Source of the DNA: Spirochaetaceae bacterium | GTDB lineage: Bacteria; Spirochaetota; Spirochaetia; DSM-27196; SKKC01 | Reading direction: 5' to 3' | NCBI GenBank assembly: GCA_003554375.1 | Contig: PWGF01000210.1 | Location: 1-16,863 of the forward strand | Length of the DNA: 16,863 nt | Shown here: positions 6,307-14,875 of the stretch, in pieces | How positions within the stretch are numbered: position 1 is the first letter of the stretch | How the letters are laid out: each line of letters opens with the position of its first letter | Notes under the pieces: model-generated | What the model was told of the DNA's origin: nothing | What the model saw: the letters and a program-made list of their open reading frames with translations, nothing else | Databases searched by the model: none | Position numbers and translations under genes: made by a program

Positions 6307-9300
6307 ATGCCGTTTACTACCACTGACCTCATTGTCGTAGGGGTCGTGCTGCTAATCCTGGCCGCCTACCGGCACGTAGACCGGCACAACCGATCTCTGG
6401 AAAAGGTGAAGCGTTTCGCGGACAAGGTTGAAGCGGAGCTGGACGACGTGGTGGAGGAGCGCGCTTCGTCGCTCCGGGATATCGCGATCGAAGTCGAGGT
6501 CAACCAAAAAGCTTCCCGCGAGTTGCTGAAGCGCCTCGAGGACACTCGCGGGCAGCTCGATGAGCGCGCCGAGCAAGTTGAGCGCATCGGGGCTCGGATC
6601 GCGGAGTACGACCAATCGATCAGCCGTCTTGATGAGCTTACTCAACGTGCGCAGGAAAACATGAAGCGAATCCGAGAAGAGTCGGAATACGTCGACGGGG
6701 TTGGTAAGCGCATCAAGACCAGTCAGCAGAAGCTGCAGGAGCTGGAGAACGGTCTGGACGGTCTAGTGGAGCGGTTCGAGCGGGCAAACTCGGAGCGCTT
6801 AGAGGAGGTCCGTTCCGAGTTCCTCGGGGAGGTGCGTTCGGAGATTGCGGATCTCAAGGACGCGGCGGCACAAGCCGCCGAGGACGTGAAGAACCACACC
6901 GAGGAGCTGCAATCTGCCTGCAGCCGAGCGGAAGATTCGGCGGAGCAGGCGGTGCGCCAAGCGGAGGAAGCGGCCGGTCAAGCCATTGAGCGTTCGCAGG
7001 CCGCCGGTGAGCAGGCAGAGCAGCGCTCGCAGGCTGCCGCCGAAGAGGCCATCCAACAGACGGAAGAGTCCAAGAAGCAAGCCATTGAACGCTCGCAGGC
7101 CGCCGGTGAGCAGGCAGAGCAGCGCTCGCAGGCTGCCGCCGAGCAGGCAGAGCAGCGCTCGCAGGCTGCTGCGGCGCAGGCTGCACAACATGCCGAGGAG
7201 TCCGCCCAACAGGCGGTGCAGACGGTGACGAGCGAGACCAACCGTGCGGCCCAGTCCATTACTGAGCGGGTCGATCAGGCAATCGAGTCCGTGTCCAATC
7301 GCACGGACCAAGCGCTGGAGACGGTGAAGGCGCAAGCAGAGGAGACGGTGTCGTCGATATCCGGCCGTCTCCAAGAGATGAGCGCGGAGTATGAGTCGCG
7401 CCTGAATGCTCTGGCGGAACAGGGACAGAAGCTTTCGACCAAAGGATTGGCCCGATTGCGTGAGCACATCGAAACGAACATGAAAGAGCGGGCCAAGGAG
7501 CTCTCGGAGCTCATCCAGCAGAACACTGAGGCTATTCGCGGTGAGTTGGAAGAGTCTGTTTCAGCAGTGCGCTCGGAATACGAACGACTTCACGGAGAGA
7601 CCGAGGCACAGGAGGCGGAGCTGCGACGGGCACTGGAAGAGCGGAGCGCTGAAGCCCACGAGCAGATTACTCAGACTGCCGCTCGAGTAGATCAAGAGCT
7701 CAAGGATCGGTTCGAAGATACGTATCAGCAACTGACAACCCGCATCCAGGAGAAGATTCAGGAAGCGCAGCAACGGACTACCGAGGCCGTCGCTGGAGTT
7801 ACCGAGCGGCTGGATCAGGGTGAGGCTGAGCTTCGGCAGCGTACGGAGAATCTGGAGCTGCGGGTGCAGAATCACGAGCAAGACGTGGACGGTCGCATCG
7901 CTGAAACGACGCGCCGTGTTCAGCAGAGCTCGGAGGATCTGGAATCCCAGCTTGCACAGGCGATCAACCGAACGACAGAAAACGTCACTCAGTGGCAGCA
8001 GAAGGTGGAGGCGGATATAGCGGCGACTCGTTCCCAGCTCCAAGCGCGGCTTGAAGAAGTAACCACCTCGCTCCAGCAGCAAGTACAGGAGATGGACTCC
8101 CAAGGCCGGCAGCAAGCCGAGGAGCTGAGCGCTACCGTTCGCGAGCGTTTGGAGTCGATTCAGACGAGCCTCCGGGATCAGCTGGAACAGGTGCATCAGG
8201 AGCTGACCCAAACAGCCGGTGGGCTCGAGACGGAGATGGCTCAGACTCGCGACTCGCTGCGACAAGAGCTGCAAGAACAGTCCGGTCAGCTACAGTCGCA
8301 GGCGCAGGCAGAGCTCCAGGAGGCGGAGAGCTCGATCGGCTCGCAACTGGAACAGGTTCGGGAGGAGCTACAGTCCAGGCTTCAGCGTGTAACGCAGCAG
8401 GGCCAGGATGACCTTGCCCGGGTCGAGCAGGATCTTCGGGATCGAATGGAGTCTCTGAGGTCAGGTACGTTCCAGGAGATCTCCGAGCTGTCGCAGCAGG
8501 CCGATCAGCGACTGGGAGAGGTGACCCGCGCGGAGCAAGAGACGCGAGAGCTTGCCGAGGAGCTGGAAGGCCGGCTCGCCGAGCTCAACAGCGATCTTGA
8601 CGCCAAGAGATCCGAGCTCATCGAGCGACTGGAGAGCTCGACGCAATCGTGGGGGGACGAGCTTGAGCGGCGAAGCGTTGAAGCCGAGCGTCGGCTCATC
8701 GCCGAGTTGGACCAGAAGCTCGAGAACCTGGAAGAGGACTTCCGGGCTCGTTTCGAGCGGCTGTCACAGACCGCTACGGATGTAGACCAGCTCGATACCA
8801 CGCTTCGCGAAGCGATGGTAAAGAGTCAAGAGACAGTGAGCCAAGATCTCGAACGAATCGGCGAAGAGCTCCGAAACAAGCGACAGGCGGACAAGGAAGA
8901 AGCAGATGCCGTCATGCAGCAAATCCGGGATCAGATGCAGGAGCTCGAATCCGGCGTCGTGGACCTCAAGCAGCGGGCATACGACAACGTCAGCGAGAAG
9001 CTCCGGGTATTCGAGGACGAGTTCTTCAGCGATCTGCGAGAGCGTACGGTAGCGATGGAGAATCGTCTATCTGAGTGGCAGAACCGCGTTGACGGAACGC
9101 TGGCCGACATGCAGCAGTCGTATACCGAGCGCCAGTCGGAGCTCGAGCGCAGCCTATATAGCCGGCTGGAGGAGCAGTTGGGCGCGTTCAAGCGTGATGC
9201 CGAGCGGCAGACGGAGGCAGCGCTTGCGGAGGTGGAAGAGCACAAGAACCACATCTCCGCGGATGCTCAGGAGCGGATCCAGAACGCGATCCAAAGCCTG

Positions 9301-10638
9301 GACGAACAGCTTACAGAGCTGCAGCAGAGTGCCGGTGAGCGTTTGGATGCGATGGAGCGTCTGCTGGCGGAACGTAAGGAGAGTGTGAACGCATCTGAAC
9401 AGGAGCTCAAGGAGCAGGTGGAGCGGCTGGACGCGCAGATGGGACAACGGATCCAGGCCGTGCATGGAGAGCTCACCGATCGTCTGGACTCGCTGGAGGG
9501 TAAGACGGAGGATCAAGTCGGAGAGATCCAGGCAACTATTTCGGAGCAGCAGCGCGATCTTCACGAGCAGATTGAAGCCGGCCGCCAACAGCTGCAGCAG
9601 CATCTCGATCAGCTGCGAACTATGCTGGAGAGCTCGCAGCAGCAGGTGGAAGGCGCTCGGGCCGAGCAGATGGGGCGCATCCAGGAAGAGGCGGACAGCC
9701 TTGCGTCTACGCTTCGGGAGCTCGAGGAGCGGCAGGCTGCGTTCACCGAGGAGATCAAAGTCTTCGATCGCGCGGATGAGATGAAACAACAGTTGGATGC
9801 GGAGCTGCGAAAGCTTCGCGAGGATCTGGAGACTCTCGATGCGCGCCGTGCGGAAGTTGCCGAGGTCGACAACGAAGTCCGGGAGCTTCGTGAGCGTGTC
9901 GAGGATGCGCGGAGCCGTCTCGCGGAGTTCTCCGCTGAGAAGAAGCGAATCGATGCACTAGAGGCGGACTACGAACGCCTAATGAAACTCTCGCAGCAGG
10001 TTGATGAGAAGCTGAAGCAGGTTACTGACTCCAACGATACGGTGCAGGAGATGCTGGCCAAGCTGAGGTCATTGGACGAGCTCTCGAAAGACGTAGATGC
10101 GCGCTACGATCGACTCTCCAAGAAACAGGGCATTCTCGATGTCACCGCGGACGGAATCGACAAGAACTTCGCCGAGCTGGAGAAGATGGAAGAGCGCATT
10201 GGCTCGATGAGAGAAGAGATAAGTGCGCTTCCGGAGCAAATCGAATCGATGGAGACACGAATCAAGACGTTGGCCGACAGTAAGGAGGACGCGGACCATG
10301 CCGTCGGACAATTGCGCCGGCTGGAAACCATCCTCTCCGATGTAGAGAGCCGAATGGAAGATCTCCAGACTGCACGAGAGTGGCTTGCTCGTACGGAGAC
10401 CAGATTGGAGGAGATCGGAAGGGAAGCGCAGGAGCAGGTGAAGCTTCTCGGCTCGCTGATGAAGGAAGAACAGAAGAGCTCGGGACAGAGTAACCAGAGC
10501 GGGGCACCGTCGATGAGTGCGCGTGAGACTGTGGTGAAACTGGCTCATCAGGGCTGGAAGGTCGATGAGATTGCGCGCGCCACCAAGCTCAGCCGGGGTG
10601 AAGTGGAGCTTATCCTGGAGATGCCGAACAAGCGGTGA
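6307..10638 (+). CDS. Giant membrane-anchored coiled-coil protein (SpiroCoCo-like)
   Basis: This is a 1443-residue protein. Residues 8-21 (LIVVGVVLLILAAY) are a single N-terminal membrane anchor with no cleavable signal; nearly all the rest is charged, Gln/Glu/Ala-rich helix with almost no proline or glycine, i.e. continuous coiled coil. Residues about 204-357 fall into 11-residue units beginning Ala-hydrophobic (AIERSQAAGEQ, AEQRSQAAAEE, AAQSITERVDQ). The last 41 residues differ: SARETVVKLAHQGWKVDEIA followed by RATKLSRGEVELILEM is a helix-turn-helix-like segment. The architecture and length resemble the coiled-coil proteins annotated as SpiroCoCo in spirochaetes; I base this on recall of the family, not on a search. 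A structural or cell-shape role near the cytoplasmic membrane is plausible but unproven. Its own promoter region precedes it, and grpE follows after a 275-nt gap. Confidence 0.85.
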   Translation: MPFTTTDLIVVGVVLLILAAYRHVDRHNRSLEKVKRFADKVEAELDDVVEERASSLRDIAIEVEVNQKASRELLKRLEDTRGQLDERAEQVERIGARIAEYDQSISRLDELTQRAQENMKRIREESEYVDGVGKRIKTSQQKLQELENGLDGLVERFERANSERLEEVRSEFLGEVRSEIADLKDAAAQAAEDVKNHTEELQSACSRAEDSAEQAVRQAEEAAGQAIERSQAAGEQAEQRSQAAAEEAIQQTEESKKQAIERSQAAGEQAEQRSQAAAEQAEQRSQAAAAQAAQHAEESAQQAVQTVTSETNRAAQSITERVDQAIESVSNRTDQALETVKAQAEETVSSISGRLQEMSAEYESRLNALAEQGQKLSTKGLARLREHIETNMKERAKELSELIQQNTEAIRGELEESVSAVRSEYERLHGETEAQEAELRRALEERSAEAHEQITQTAARVDQELKDRFEDTYQQLTTRIQEKIQEAQQRTTEAVAGVTERLDQGEAELRQRTENLELRVQNHEQDVDGRIAETTRRVQQSSEDLESQLAQAINRTTENVTQWQQKVEADIAATRSQLQARLEEVTTSLQQQVQEMDSQGRQQAEELSATVRERLESIQTSLRDQLEQVHQELTQTAGGLETEMAQTRDSLRQELQEQSGQLQSQAQAELQEAESSIGSQLEQVREELQSRLQRVTQQGQDDLARVEQDLRDRMESLRSGTFQEISELSQQADQRLGEVTRAEQETRELAEELEGRLAELNSDLDAKRSELIERLESSTQSWGDELERRSVEAERRLIAELDQKLENLEEDFRARFERLSQTATDVDQLDTTLREAMVKSQETVSQDLERIGEELRNKRQADKEEADAVMQQIRDQMQELESGVVDLKQRAYDNVSEKLRVFEDEFFSDLRERTVAMENRLSEWQNRVDGTLADMQQSYTERQSELERSLYSRLEEQLGAFKRDAERQTEAALAEVEEHKNHISADAQERIQNAIQSLDEQLTELQQSAGERLDAMERLLAERKESVNASEQELKEQVERLDAQMGQRIQAVHGELTDRLDSLEGKTEDQVGEIQATISEQQRDLHEQIEAGRQQLQQHLDQLRTMLESSQQQVEGARAEQMGRIQEEADSLASTLRELEERQAAFTEEIKVFDRADEMKQQLDAELRKLREDLETLDARRAEVAEVDNEVRELRERVEDARSRLAEFSAEKKRIDALEADYERLMKLSQQVDEKLKQVTDSNDTVQEMLAKLRSLDELSKDVDARYDRLSKKQGILDVTADGIDKNFAELEKMEERIGSMREEISALPEQIESMETRIKTLADSKEDADHAVGQLRRLETILSDVESRMEDLQTAREWLARTETRLEEIGREAQEQVKLLGSLMKEEQKSSGQSNQSGAPSMSARETVVKLAHQGWKVDEIARATKLSRGEVELILEMPNKR
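6979..7172 (+). repeat. Direct repeats encoding the hendecad segment
   Basis: Bases 6994-7043 are identical to 7093-7142 (50 bp, offset 99 bp = 33 codons), and near-identity extends back to 6979/7078. Part of the unit (from GAGCAGGCAGAGCAGCGCTC) recurs again at 7141, offset 33 bp. The offsets are multiples of 33 bp, i.e. of 11 codons, so the repeat keeps the 11-residue helical phase. Near-identity at DNA level points to recent duplication. Confidence 0.85.
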
Positions 10639-10913
10639 TTCGCTCCGGCTACCGGTGACGGGTAAGGACCGCGCTCGACGTGTGTGGGGGGGCGAGTCCG
10701 CTGGGCTTCTGTTGCCATGCCGACGCCGGCTATGGAAGCTCGACCGGGCTGGGCCGGTGTCGTCAAATGAGAGAGATCTATCTGTGCGGTCAAGCTCCTC
10801 TTTCTCTCCGGGGTGCTTGAGGTGACCGGCTTGACCTCAGTAGATACGGTCGGTATCTTGTGGCCATACCACGCACAACAGAATACGCGAAGAGCATCAG
10901 TTCTGAGGGATAA
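10639..10913 (+). promoter_or_regulatory. grpE upstream region with candidate promoter and GGTCA half-sites
   Basis: This region of 275 bases has no accepted gene. TTGACC (10831-10836), a 17-bp spacer and TATCTT (10854-10859) form a reasonable sigma-70-type promoter about 55 nt before the grpE ATG. TGAGGT (10818-10823) and ACCTCA (10834-10839) form a dyad over the -35 box. GGTCA occurs on the + strand at 10788-10792 and on the - strand at 10823-10827 and 10832-10836. GGTAT (10852-10856) pairs with ATACC (10866-10870) downstream. No CIRCE (TTAGCACTC-N9-GAGTGCTAA) was found. Purines GAGGG at 10905-10909 serve as ribosome-binding site. Confidence 0.42.
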
Positions 10914-11723
10914 ATGTCCAAGAAACGGGAAAAAGAGAAAAATCGAATCGAAAGAGCCGAGAAAAAGGATCAACCGTCTCAGGAATCGCCGTCGTCGGCT
11001 GACAGCGACGGCAGGTCGGAGCAGTATGCCGAGCCCTGCGAGTCTTCGGACGTGGCCGGGGAACAACAAGCAAGTGAGACGGCACAGGCTGAAGGCGAGG
11101 AAGCTCAGGCAGGGGCTAAGGATCAAGGGCAGGACCTTGAATCCCAGCTCAGAGCCCGGATCGCGGAGTTGGAGGCTGAGAACAGCGAGCTCAAGGAACA
11201 GTACTTGCGCAAGCAGGCTGATTTTGAGAACTATCGCAAGCGTATGAACCGGGAGAAACAGGATTCTGCCCGGTTTGCCAACAAGCAGCTGCTTCTTGAC
11301 ATCGTGCCCGTTATTGACGACTTTGAAAGGGCCATCAAATCGGCAGAGGAGTCCCGAGATTTTGATGCACTCCACGACGGTGTTGCGCTCATAGAGAAGC
11401 AGTTCACGGGGATGCTTGAGCGGAAGTGGGGACTTGAACGCTTTGATTCTGAAGGGGAAGAGTTCGACCCGCAGAAGCATGAGGCTGTGGCCGTAGTAGA
11501 GGAGTCGAATGTGGAAACGCCGACCGTGGCGGAAGAATACCAGAAGGGGTATATGCTGCACGACATGGTACTACGGGCGGCCAAAGTGCGCGTACGGATG
11601 CCTGCTCAGAGTCAAGGGCAGGGGAATGAGCAAGGCCAGACAGCAGCATCGGAAGAATCCGGAGCCGATGGGGACGGGGTCCCCGGTCAAGAGGAAGCCG
11701 GCGCCGCTGAAACCTCTGAATGA
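10914..11723 (+). CDS. grpE: GrpE, nucleotide exchange factor for DnaK
   Basis: This is a 269-residue protein. Residues 1-75 are a charged, low-complexity extension. A long dimerisation helix follows (ESQLRARIAELEAENSELKE, then QYLRKQADFENYRKRMNREK), the typical GrpE LRxxADFENYRKR signature. The beta-domain has DIVPVIDDFERAI, GVALIEKQFTGMLE and FDPQKHEAVAVVEES, then VAEEYQKGYMLHDMVLRAAKVRV, all canonical. About 37 residues after that (SQGQGNEQGQTAASEES...) form an unusual Gln/Glu/Gly-rich C-terminal tail, so the protein is longer than the roughly 190-220 residues usual for the family. GrpE releases ADP from DnaK and may act as a thermosensor. It is the first gene of the chaperone cluster, 39 nt before dnaK. 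The absence of hrcA upstream fits Spirochaetaceae such as Borrelia rather than Leptospira (family knowledge). Confidence 0.96.
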   Translation: MSKKREKEKNRIERAEKKDQPSQESPSSADSDGRSEQYAEPCESSDVAGEQQASETAQAEGEEAQAGAKDQGQDLESQLRARIAELEAENSELKEQYLRKQADFENYRKRMNREKQDSARFANKQLLLDIVPVIDDFERAIKSAEESRDFDALHDGVALIEKQFTGMLERKWGLERFDSEGEEFDPQKHEAVAVVEESNVETPTVAEEYQKGYMLHDMVLRAAKVRVRMPAQSQGQGNEQGQTAASEESGADGDGVPGQEEAGAAETSE

Positions 11724-11762
11724 CGGTGCAGGACACGCTAACGCAACAAAAGGAGCTCTCGA

Positions 11763-13718
11763 ATGGGTAGGATAATCGGAATCGATCTAGGAACAACGAA
11801 CTCGTGCGTCGCTATCATGGAGGGCGGCGAGCCGATGGTGATACAGAATGCCGAAGGTCAGCGGACGACGCCCTCCATTGTGGCCTACACGAACAAAGGC
11901 GAACGACTCATCGGACAGCCGGCCAAGAATCAGATGGTCACCAATCCGGAGAACACTATCTCCTCCATCAAGCGCTTCATGGGTCGTCGGTACCATGAGG
12001 TAGAAGAAGAGATTGGAATGGTACCGTACAGGATTACCAAGGACTCGAGCGGTGGGGTCCGTGTCAGTGTCCAAGATAAGGAGTACTCCCCCCCGGAGAT
12101 CTCTGCTGCCGTTCTACAGAAAATGAAGCAAACGGCTGAGGATTATCTGGGTGAGAGTGTCTCCGAGGCAGTTATCACAACGCCTGCCTATTTCAATGAC
12201 GCCCAGCGGCAGGCAACCAAAGACGCAGGTCGGATTGCTGGGCTGGAAGTGAAGCGGATTGTAAACGAGCCCACCGCCGCGTCGCTTGCCTATGGATTTG
12301 GCAAGGACGAGAAGAAGGACGAGCGGATCGCTGTCTATGACCTTGGGGGCGGTACTTTCGACATATCTATTCTGGAGCTGGGCGAAGGTGTTTTCGAGGT
12401 CAAGAGTACGCACGGCGATACGCACTTGGGCGGAGACAACTTGGATCAGAAGGTGATCGATTGGCTCGTTGAGAGCTTCAAAGGCGATTACGGCATAGAC
12501 TTGAGCCAGGACCGCATGGCGCTCCAGCGGCTGAAGGAAGCTGCGGAGAAGGCCAAGGTCGAGCTTTCCTCCACCCAGTCGACTGAGATAAATCTACCGT
12601 TCATCACTGCGGACAATACAGGTCCCAAGCATCTGCAGTATTCGTTGACTCGCGCCAAGTTTGAGCAAATGGTCAATGATTTGATTGAGAAGACCCGTGG
12701 ACCGTGCGAACGGGCGCTAAAGGATGCCGGCTGTTCCCCTGGGGATATCAATGAAGTAATACTCGTTGGCGGTTCAACGCGTATTCCGGCGGTACAGCGC
12801 TTGGTAAAAGACATGTTCGGCAAGGACCCGCATAAGGGCGTGAACCCGGACGAGGTTGTGGCGGTGGGAGCCGCTATCCAAGGTGGAATTCTTGGAGGCG
12901 ACGTTAAGGATGTTCTTCTGCTCGATGTTACGCCGCTCTCTCTCGGTATCGAGACGCTTGGCGGGGTGTTCACCAAGCTGATCGAGCGTAACACCACGAT
13001 TCCAACGCGGAAAAGTCAGATTTTCTCCACTGCAGCGGATAATCAGACAGCAGTGAGCATCCACGTGCTTCAGGGCGAGCGGGAGATGGCAAGCCAGAAC
13101 CGAACCCTGGGCCGTTTCGAGCTTACCGACATCCCTCCCGCGCCTCGCGGTGTGCCGCAGATCGAAGTTACTTTTGATATCGACGCCAACGGCATCGTCC
13201 ATGTTTCGGCGAAGGATCTCGGCACCGGAAAGGAGCAGAAGATTCGAATCGAGTCTAGTTCCGGTCTCTCGGAGGAAGAGATCAACAAGATGGTCCAGGA
13301 TGCGGAGAAACACGCGGATGAGGATCAAAAGGCCCGAGAGGCTGCGGAGGCACGTAACGAGGCTGACAGTCTGATCTACTCCACTGAGAAGAGTCTGAAT
13401 GACTACGGAGACAAGATAAGTGAGGATGATCGGTCCAAGATCCAAGAGGCGATTTCGGAGCTGCGCAACGTGCTTGATTCCGGTGACGTGGAACAGATCA
13501 AGGAGAAGAGTGAACAGCTCAAACAGGCCTCGTACAAACTGGCTGAAGAAGTGTATAAACAAAGCGCTCAGCAGCAGCAAGCCGGGACAGGGGGCGACGG
13601 TTCCGGCGACACGGGCGCCGGCGCTTCGTCCGAGGAAGCCGGACAGGAGCAGGCGCAGAGCACTGAGAACGTCGAGGACGTGGATTACGAAGTTGTTGAC
13701 GAAGACGAGAAGAGTTAG
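11763..13718 (+). CDS. dnaK: DnaK (Hsp70) molecular chaperone
   Basis: This is a 651-residue Hsp70. The nucleotide-binding domain shows the three signatures: IGIDLGTTNSCVAIMEGG at the N-terminus, IAVYDLGGGTFDISILE (ATP gamma-phosphate region) and VILVGGSTRIPAVQRLVK. The interdomain linker is DVLLLDVTPLSLG. The substrate-binding beta-domain (IFSTAADNQTAVSIHVLQGE) and helical lid follow, then a Gln/Gly/Ser-rich tail ending DVDYEVVDEDEKS. Length is normal for bacterial DnaK. AAAGGAG at 11748-11754 lies 8 nt before ATG 11763. It binds unfolded peptides in an ATP cycle with DnaJ and GrpE. dnaJ begins 11 nt after the stop, so the two are surely co-transcribed. Confidence 0.99.
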   Translation: MGRIIGIDLGTTNSCVAIMEGGEPMVIQNAEGQRTTPSIVAYTNKGERLIGQPAKNQMVTNPENTISSIKRFMGRRYHEVEEEIGMVPYRITKDSSGGVRVSVQDKEYSPPEISAAVLQKMKQTAEDYLGESVSEAVITTPAYFNDAQRQATKDAGRIAGLEVKRIVNEPTAASLAYGFGKDEKKDERIAVYDLGGGTFDISILELGEGVFEVKSTHGDTHLGGDNLDQKVIDWLVESFKGDYGIDLSQDRMALQRLKEAAEKAKVELSSTQSTEINLPFITADNTGPKHLQYSLTRAKFEQMVNDLIEKTRGPCERALKDAGCSPGDINEVILVGGSTRIPAVQRLVKDMFGKDPHKGVNPDEVVAVGAAIQGGILGGDVKDVLLLDVTPLSLGIETLGGVFTKLIERNTTIPTRKSQIFSTAADNQTAVSIHVLQGEREMASQNRTLGRFELTDIPPAPRGVPQIEVTFDIDANGIVHVSAKDLGTGKEQKIRIESSSGLSEEEINKMVQDAEKHADEDQKAREAAEARNEADSLIYSTEKSLNDYGDKISEDDRSKIQEAISELRNVLDSGDVEQIKEKSEQLKQASYKLAEEVYKQSAQQQQAGTGGDGSGDTGAGASSEEAGQEQAQSTENVEDVDYEVVDEDEKS

Positions 13719-13729
13719 GGTGACGTGTC

Positions 13730-14875
13730 TTGGCTAAGCGCGACTATTACGAAGTACTGGGACTCGACAGAAATGCGACCCAGGATGACATAAAGAAAGC
13801 ATACCGGAAGATGGCCGTGAAGTATCACCCGGATCGTAATCCGGGTGATACGAAGGCCGAAGAGCTCTTCAAGGAAGCTTCGGAAGCGTACGAGGTTCTC
13901 TCCGACGAGCAGAAGCGGCGGGCCTACGACCAGTTCGGATTCGCCGGTGTTGAAGGAATGGGCGGCACGCAGGCCGGAGCCGGGGATTTCTCGAGTGTCT
14001 TCCGGGACTTCGAGGATATTTTCGGTGACTTCTCCGGCATATTCGAGAGCTTTTTCGGCGGAGCGGGGCGACGTGCCGGCAGGCAAGGTCGCGCCGGCGC
14101 CGCCGGAGCCCGTCGCGGAGCTGACCTTCGTTATGACCTGGAGGTGCCGTTTAAGGATGCCATCTTCGGGGACAAAGTAGAAATCTCCTTCCAGAAGAAT
14201 GCACGTTGTGAAACGTGCAGCGGGAAGGGGAGTACTCCAGGGAGCGGGACGAAAACGTGCTCAACATGTGGCGGAGCAGGTCAGGTGCGTCGGAGCTCCG
14301 GGTTTTTTTCCATCGCGTCAACGTGCCCTACGTGCGGCGGCGAGGGTACTGTTGTCGAGAATCCGTGCAAAGAGTGCGGCGGTAGCGGCCTTCTGAAGAA
14401 ACGGCAGAAGATCAAGGTGACGATTCCGGCGGGGATCGAGAGTGGGAAGCGGATTAACATCCCCGGACAGGGTGATGCAGGTCCGAACGGGGGACCACCG
14501 GGGGACTTGTACGTGTTCGTCCGGGTGAAGCCCCATGAGTACTTTCAGCGGGAAGGGAATGATATCTATTGCGTCATCCCGATAAGCGTATCGCAAGCCG
14601 CTCTCGGTTCGGAGATTCAGGTTCCCACGCTGGAAGGCAAGCGGGTGAAGGTGAAGATACCGGCGGGCAGCCAGAACGGAAAGGTCCTTCGACTCAAGAA
14701 CGAGGGAGTCCCGTACTTGAACAATCCGTCTCGAAGGGGGGATATGTATATTCGCCTCCACGTGACGGTGCCCTCCAAGCTCTCAGGGAGAGCTAAGAGC
14801 CTACTGAAGGAGCTCTCCGAGGAGGAGGGGGTCAATTCTAACCCCGAGCCCGTCCGTCTGGATGAGCTGAAATAG
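13730..14875 (+). CDS. dnaJ: DnaJ (Hsp40) co-chaperone, TTG start
   Basis: This is a 381-residue class A J-protein. The J-domain starts MAKRDYYEVLGL; the catalytic HPD is at residues 33-35. A Gly/Phe-rich region follows (AGAGDFSSVFRDFEDIFGDF, about residues 82-110). Four CxxCxGxG zinc repeats start at Cys160, Cys177, Cys199 and Cys213, and two beta-sandwich substrate domains make up the rest. The start codon is TTG 13730, chosen because the conserved sequence begins there and AGGGTG (13717-13722) sits 7 nt upstream, overlapping the dnaK stop. No canonical ATG fits better. DnaJ stimulates DnaK ATPase and delivers substrate. An exact 13-bp hairpin covers the HPD codons (separate entry). Confidence 0.98.
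   Translation: MAKRDYYEVLGLDRNATQDDIKKAYRKMAVKYHPDRNPGDTKAEELFKEASEAYEVLSDEQKRRAYDQFGFAGVEGMGGTQAGAGDFSSVFRDFEDIFGDFSGIFESFFGGAGRRAGRQGRAGAAGARRGADLRYDLEVPFKDAIFGDKVEISFQKNARCETCSGKGSTPGSGTKTCSTCGGAGQVRRSSGFFSIASTCPTCGGEGTVVENPCKECGGSGLLKKRQKIKVTIPAGIESGKRINIPGQGDAGPNGGPPGDLYVFVRVKPHEYFQREGNDIYCVIPISVSQAALGSEIQVPTLEGKRVKVKIPAGSQNGKVLRLKNEGVPYLNNPSRRGDMYIRLHVTVPSKLSGRAKSLLKELSEEEGVNSNPEPVRLDELK
13822..13851 (+). other. 13-bp perfect hairpin inside dnaJ at the HPD codons
   Basis: GTATCACCCGGAT (13822-13834) and ATCCGGGTGATAC (13839-13851) are exact reverse complements separated by a CGTA tetraloop. The codons encode the J-domain tract YHPDRNPGDT. No other intragenic hairpin of this length was noticed in the window. 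Confidence 0.75.

Noticed and set aside
6979..7172. Repeats in the coiled-coil gene as a CRISPR array or mobile insertion
   Set aside because: The units are in frame, have no unique spacers and preserve an 11-codon period, so they are protein repeats.
6799..7467. Minus-strand open frames (222 and other codons) opposite the coiled-coil gene
   Set aside because: They are Leu/Arg- or Ala/Cys-rich shadows of Glu/Gln/Ala-rich coding sequence on the + strand; the + strand protein is consistent over 1443 residues.
10788..10836. CtsR-type operator (tandem GGTCAAA) before grpE
   Set aside because: Only GGTCAAG and GGTCACC are present with 9-bp, not 10-bp, phasing; the heptads do not fit the consensus.
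10813..11247. Open frame of 144 codons overlapping grpE
   Set aside because: It is a highly basic out-of-frame shadow of the grpE N-terminus with no ribosome-binding site.
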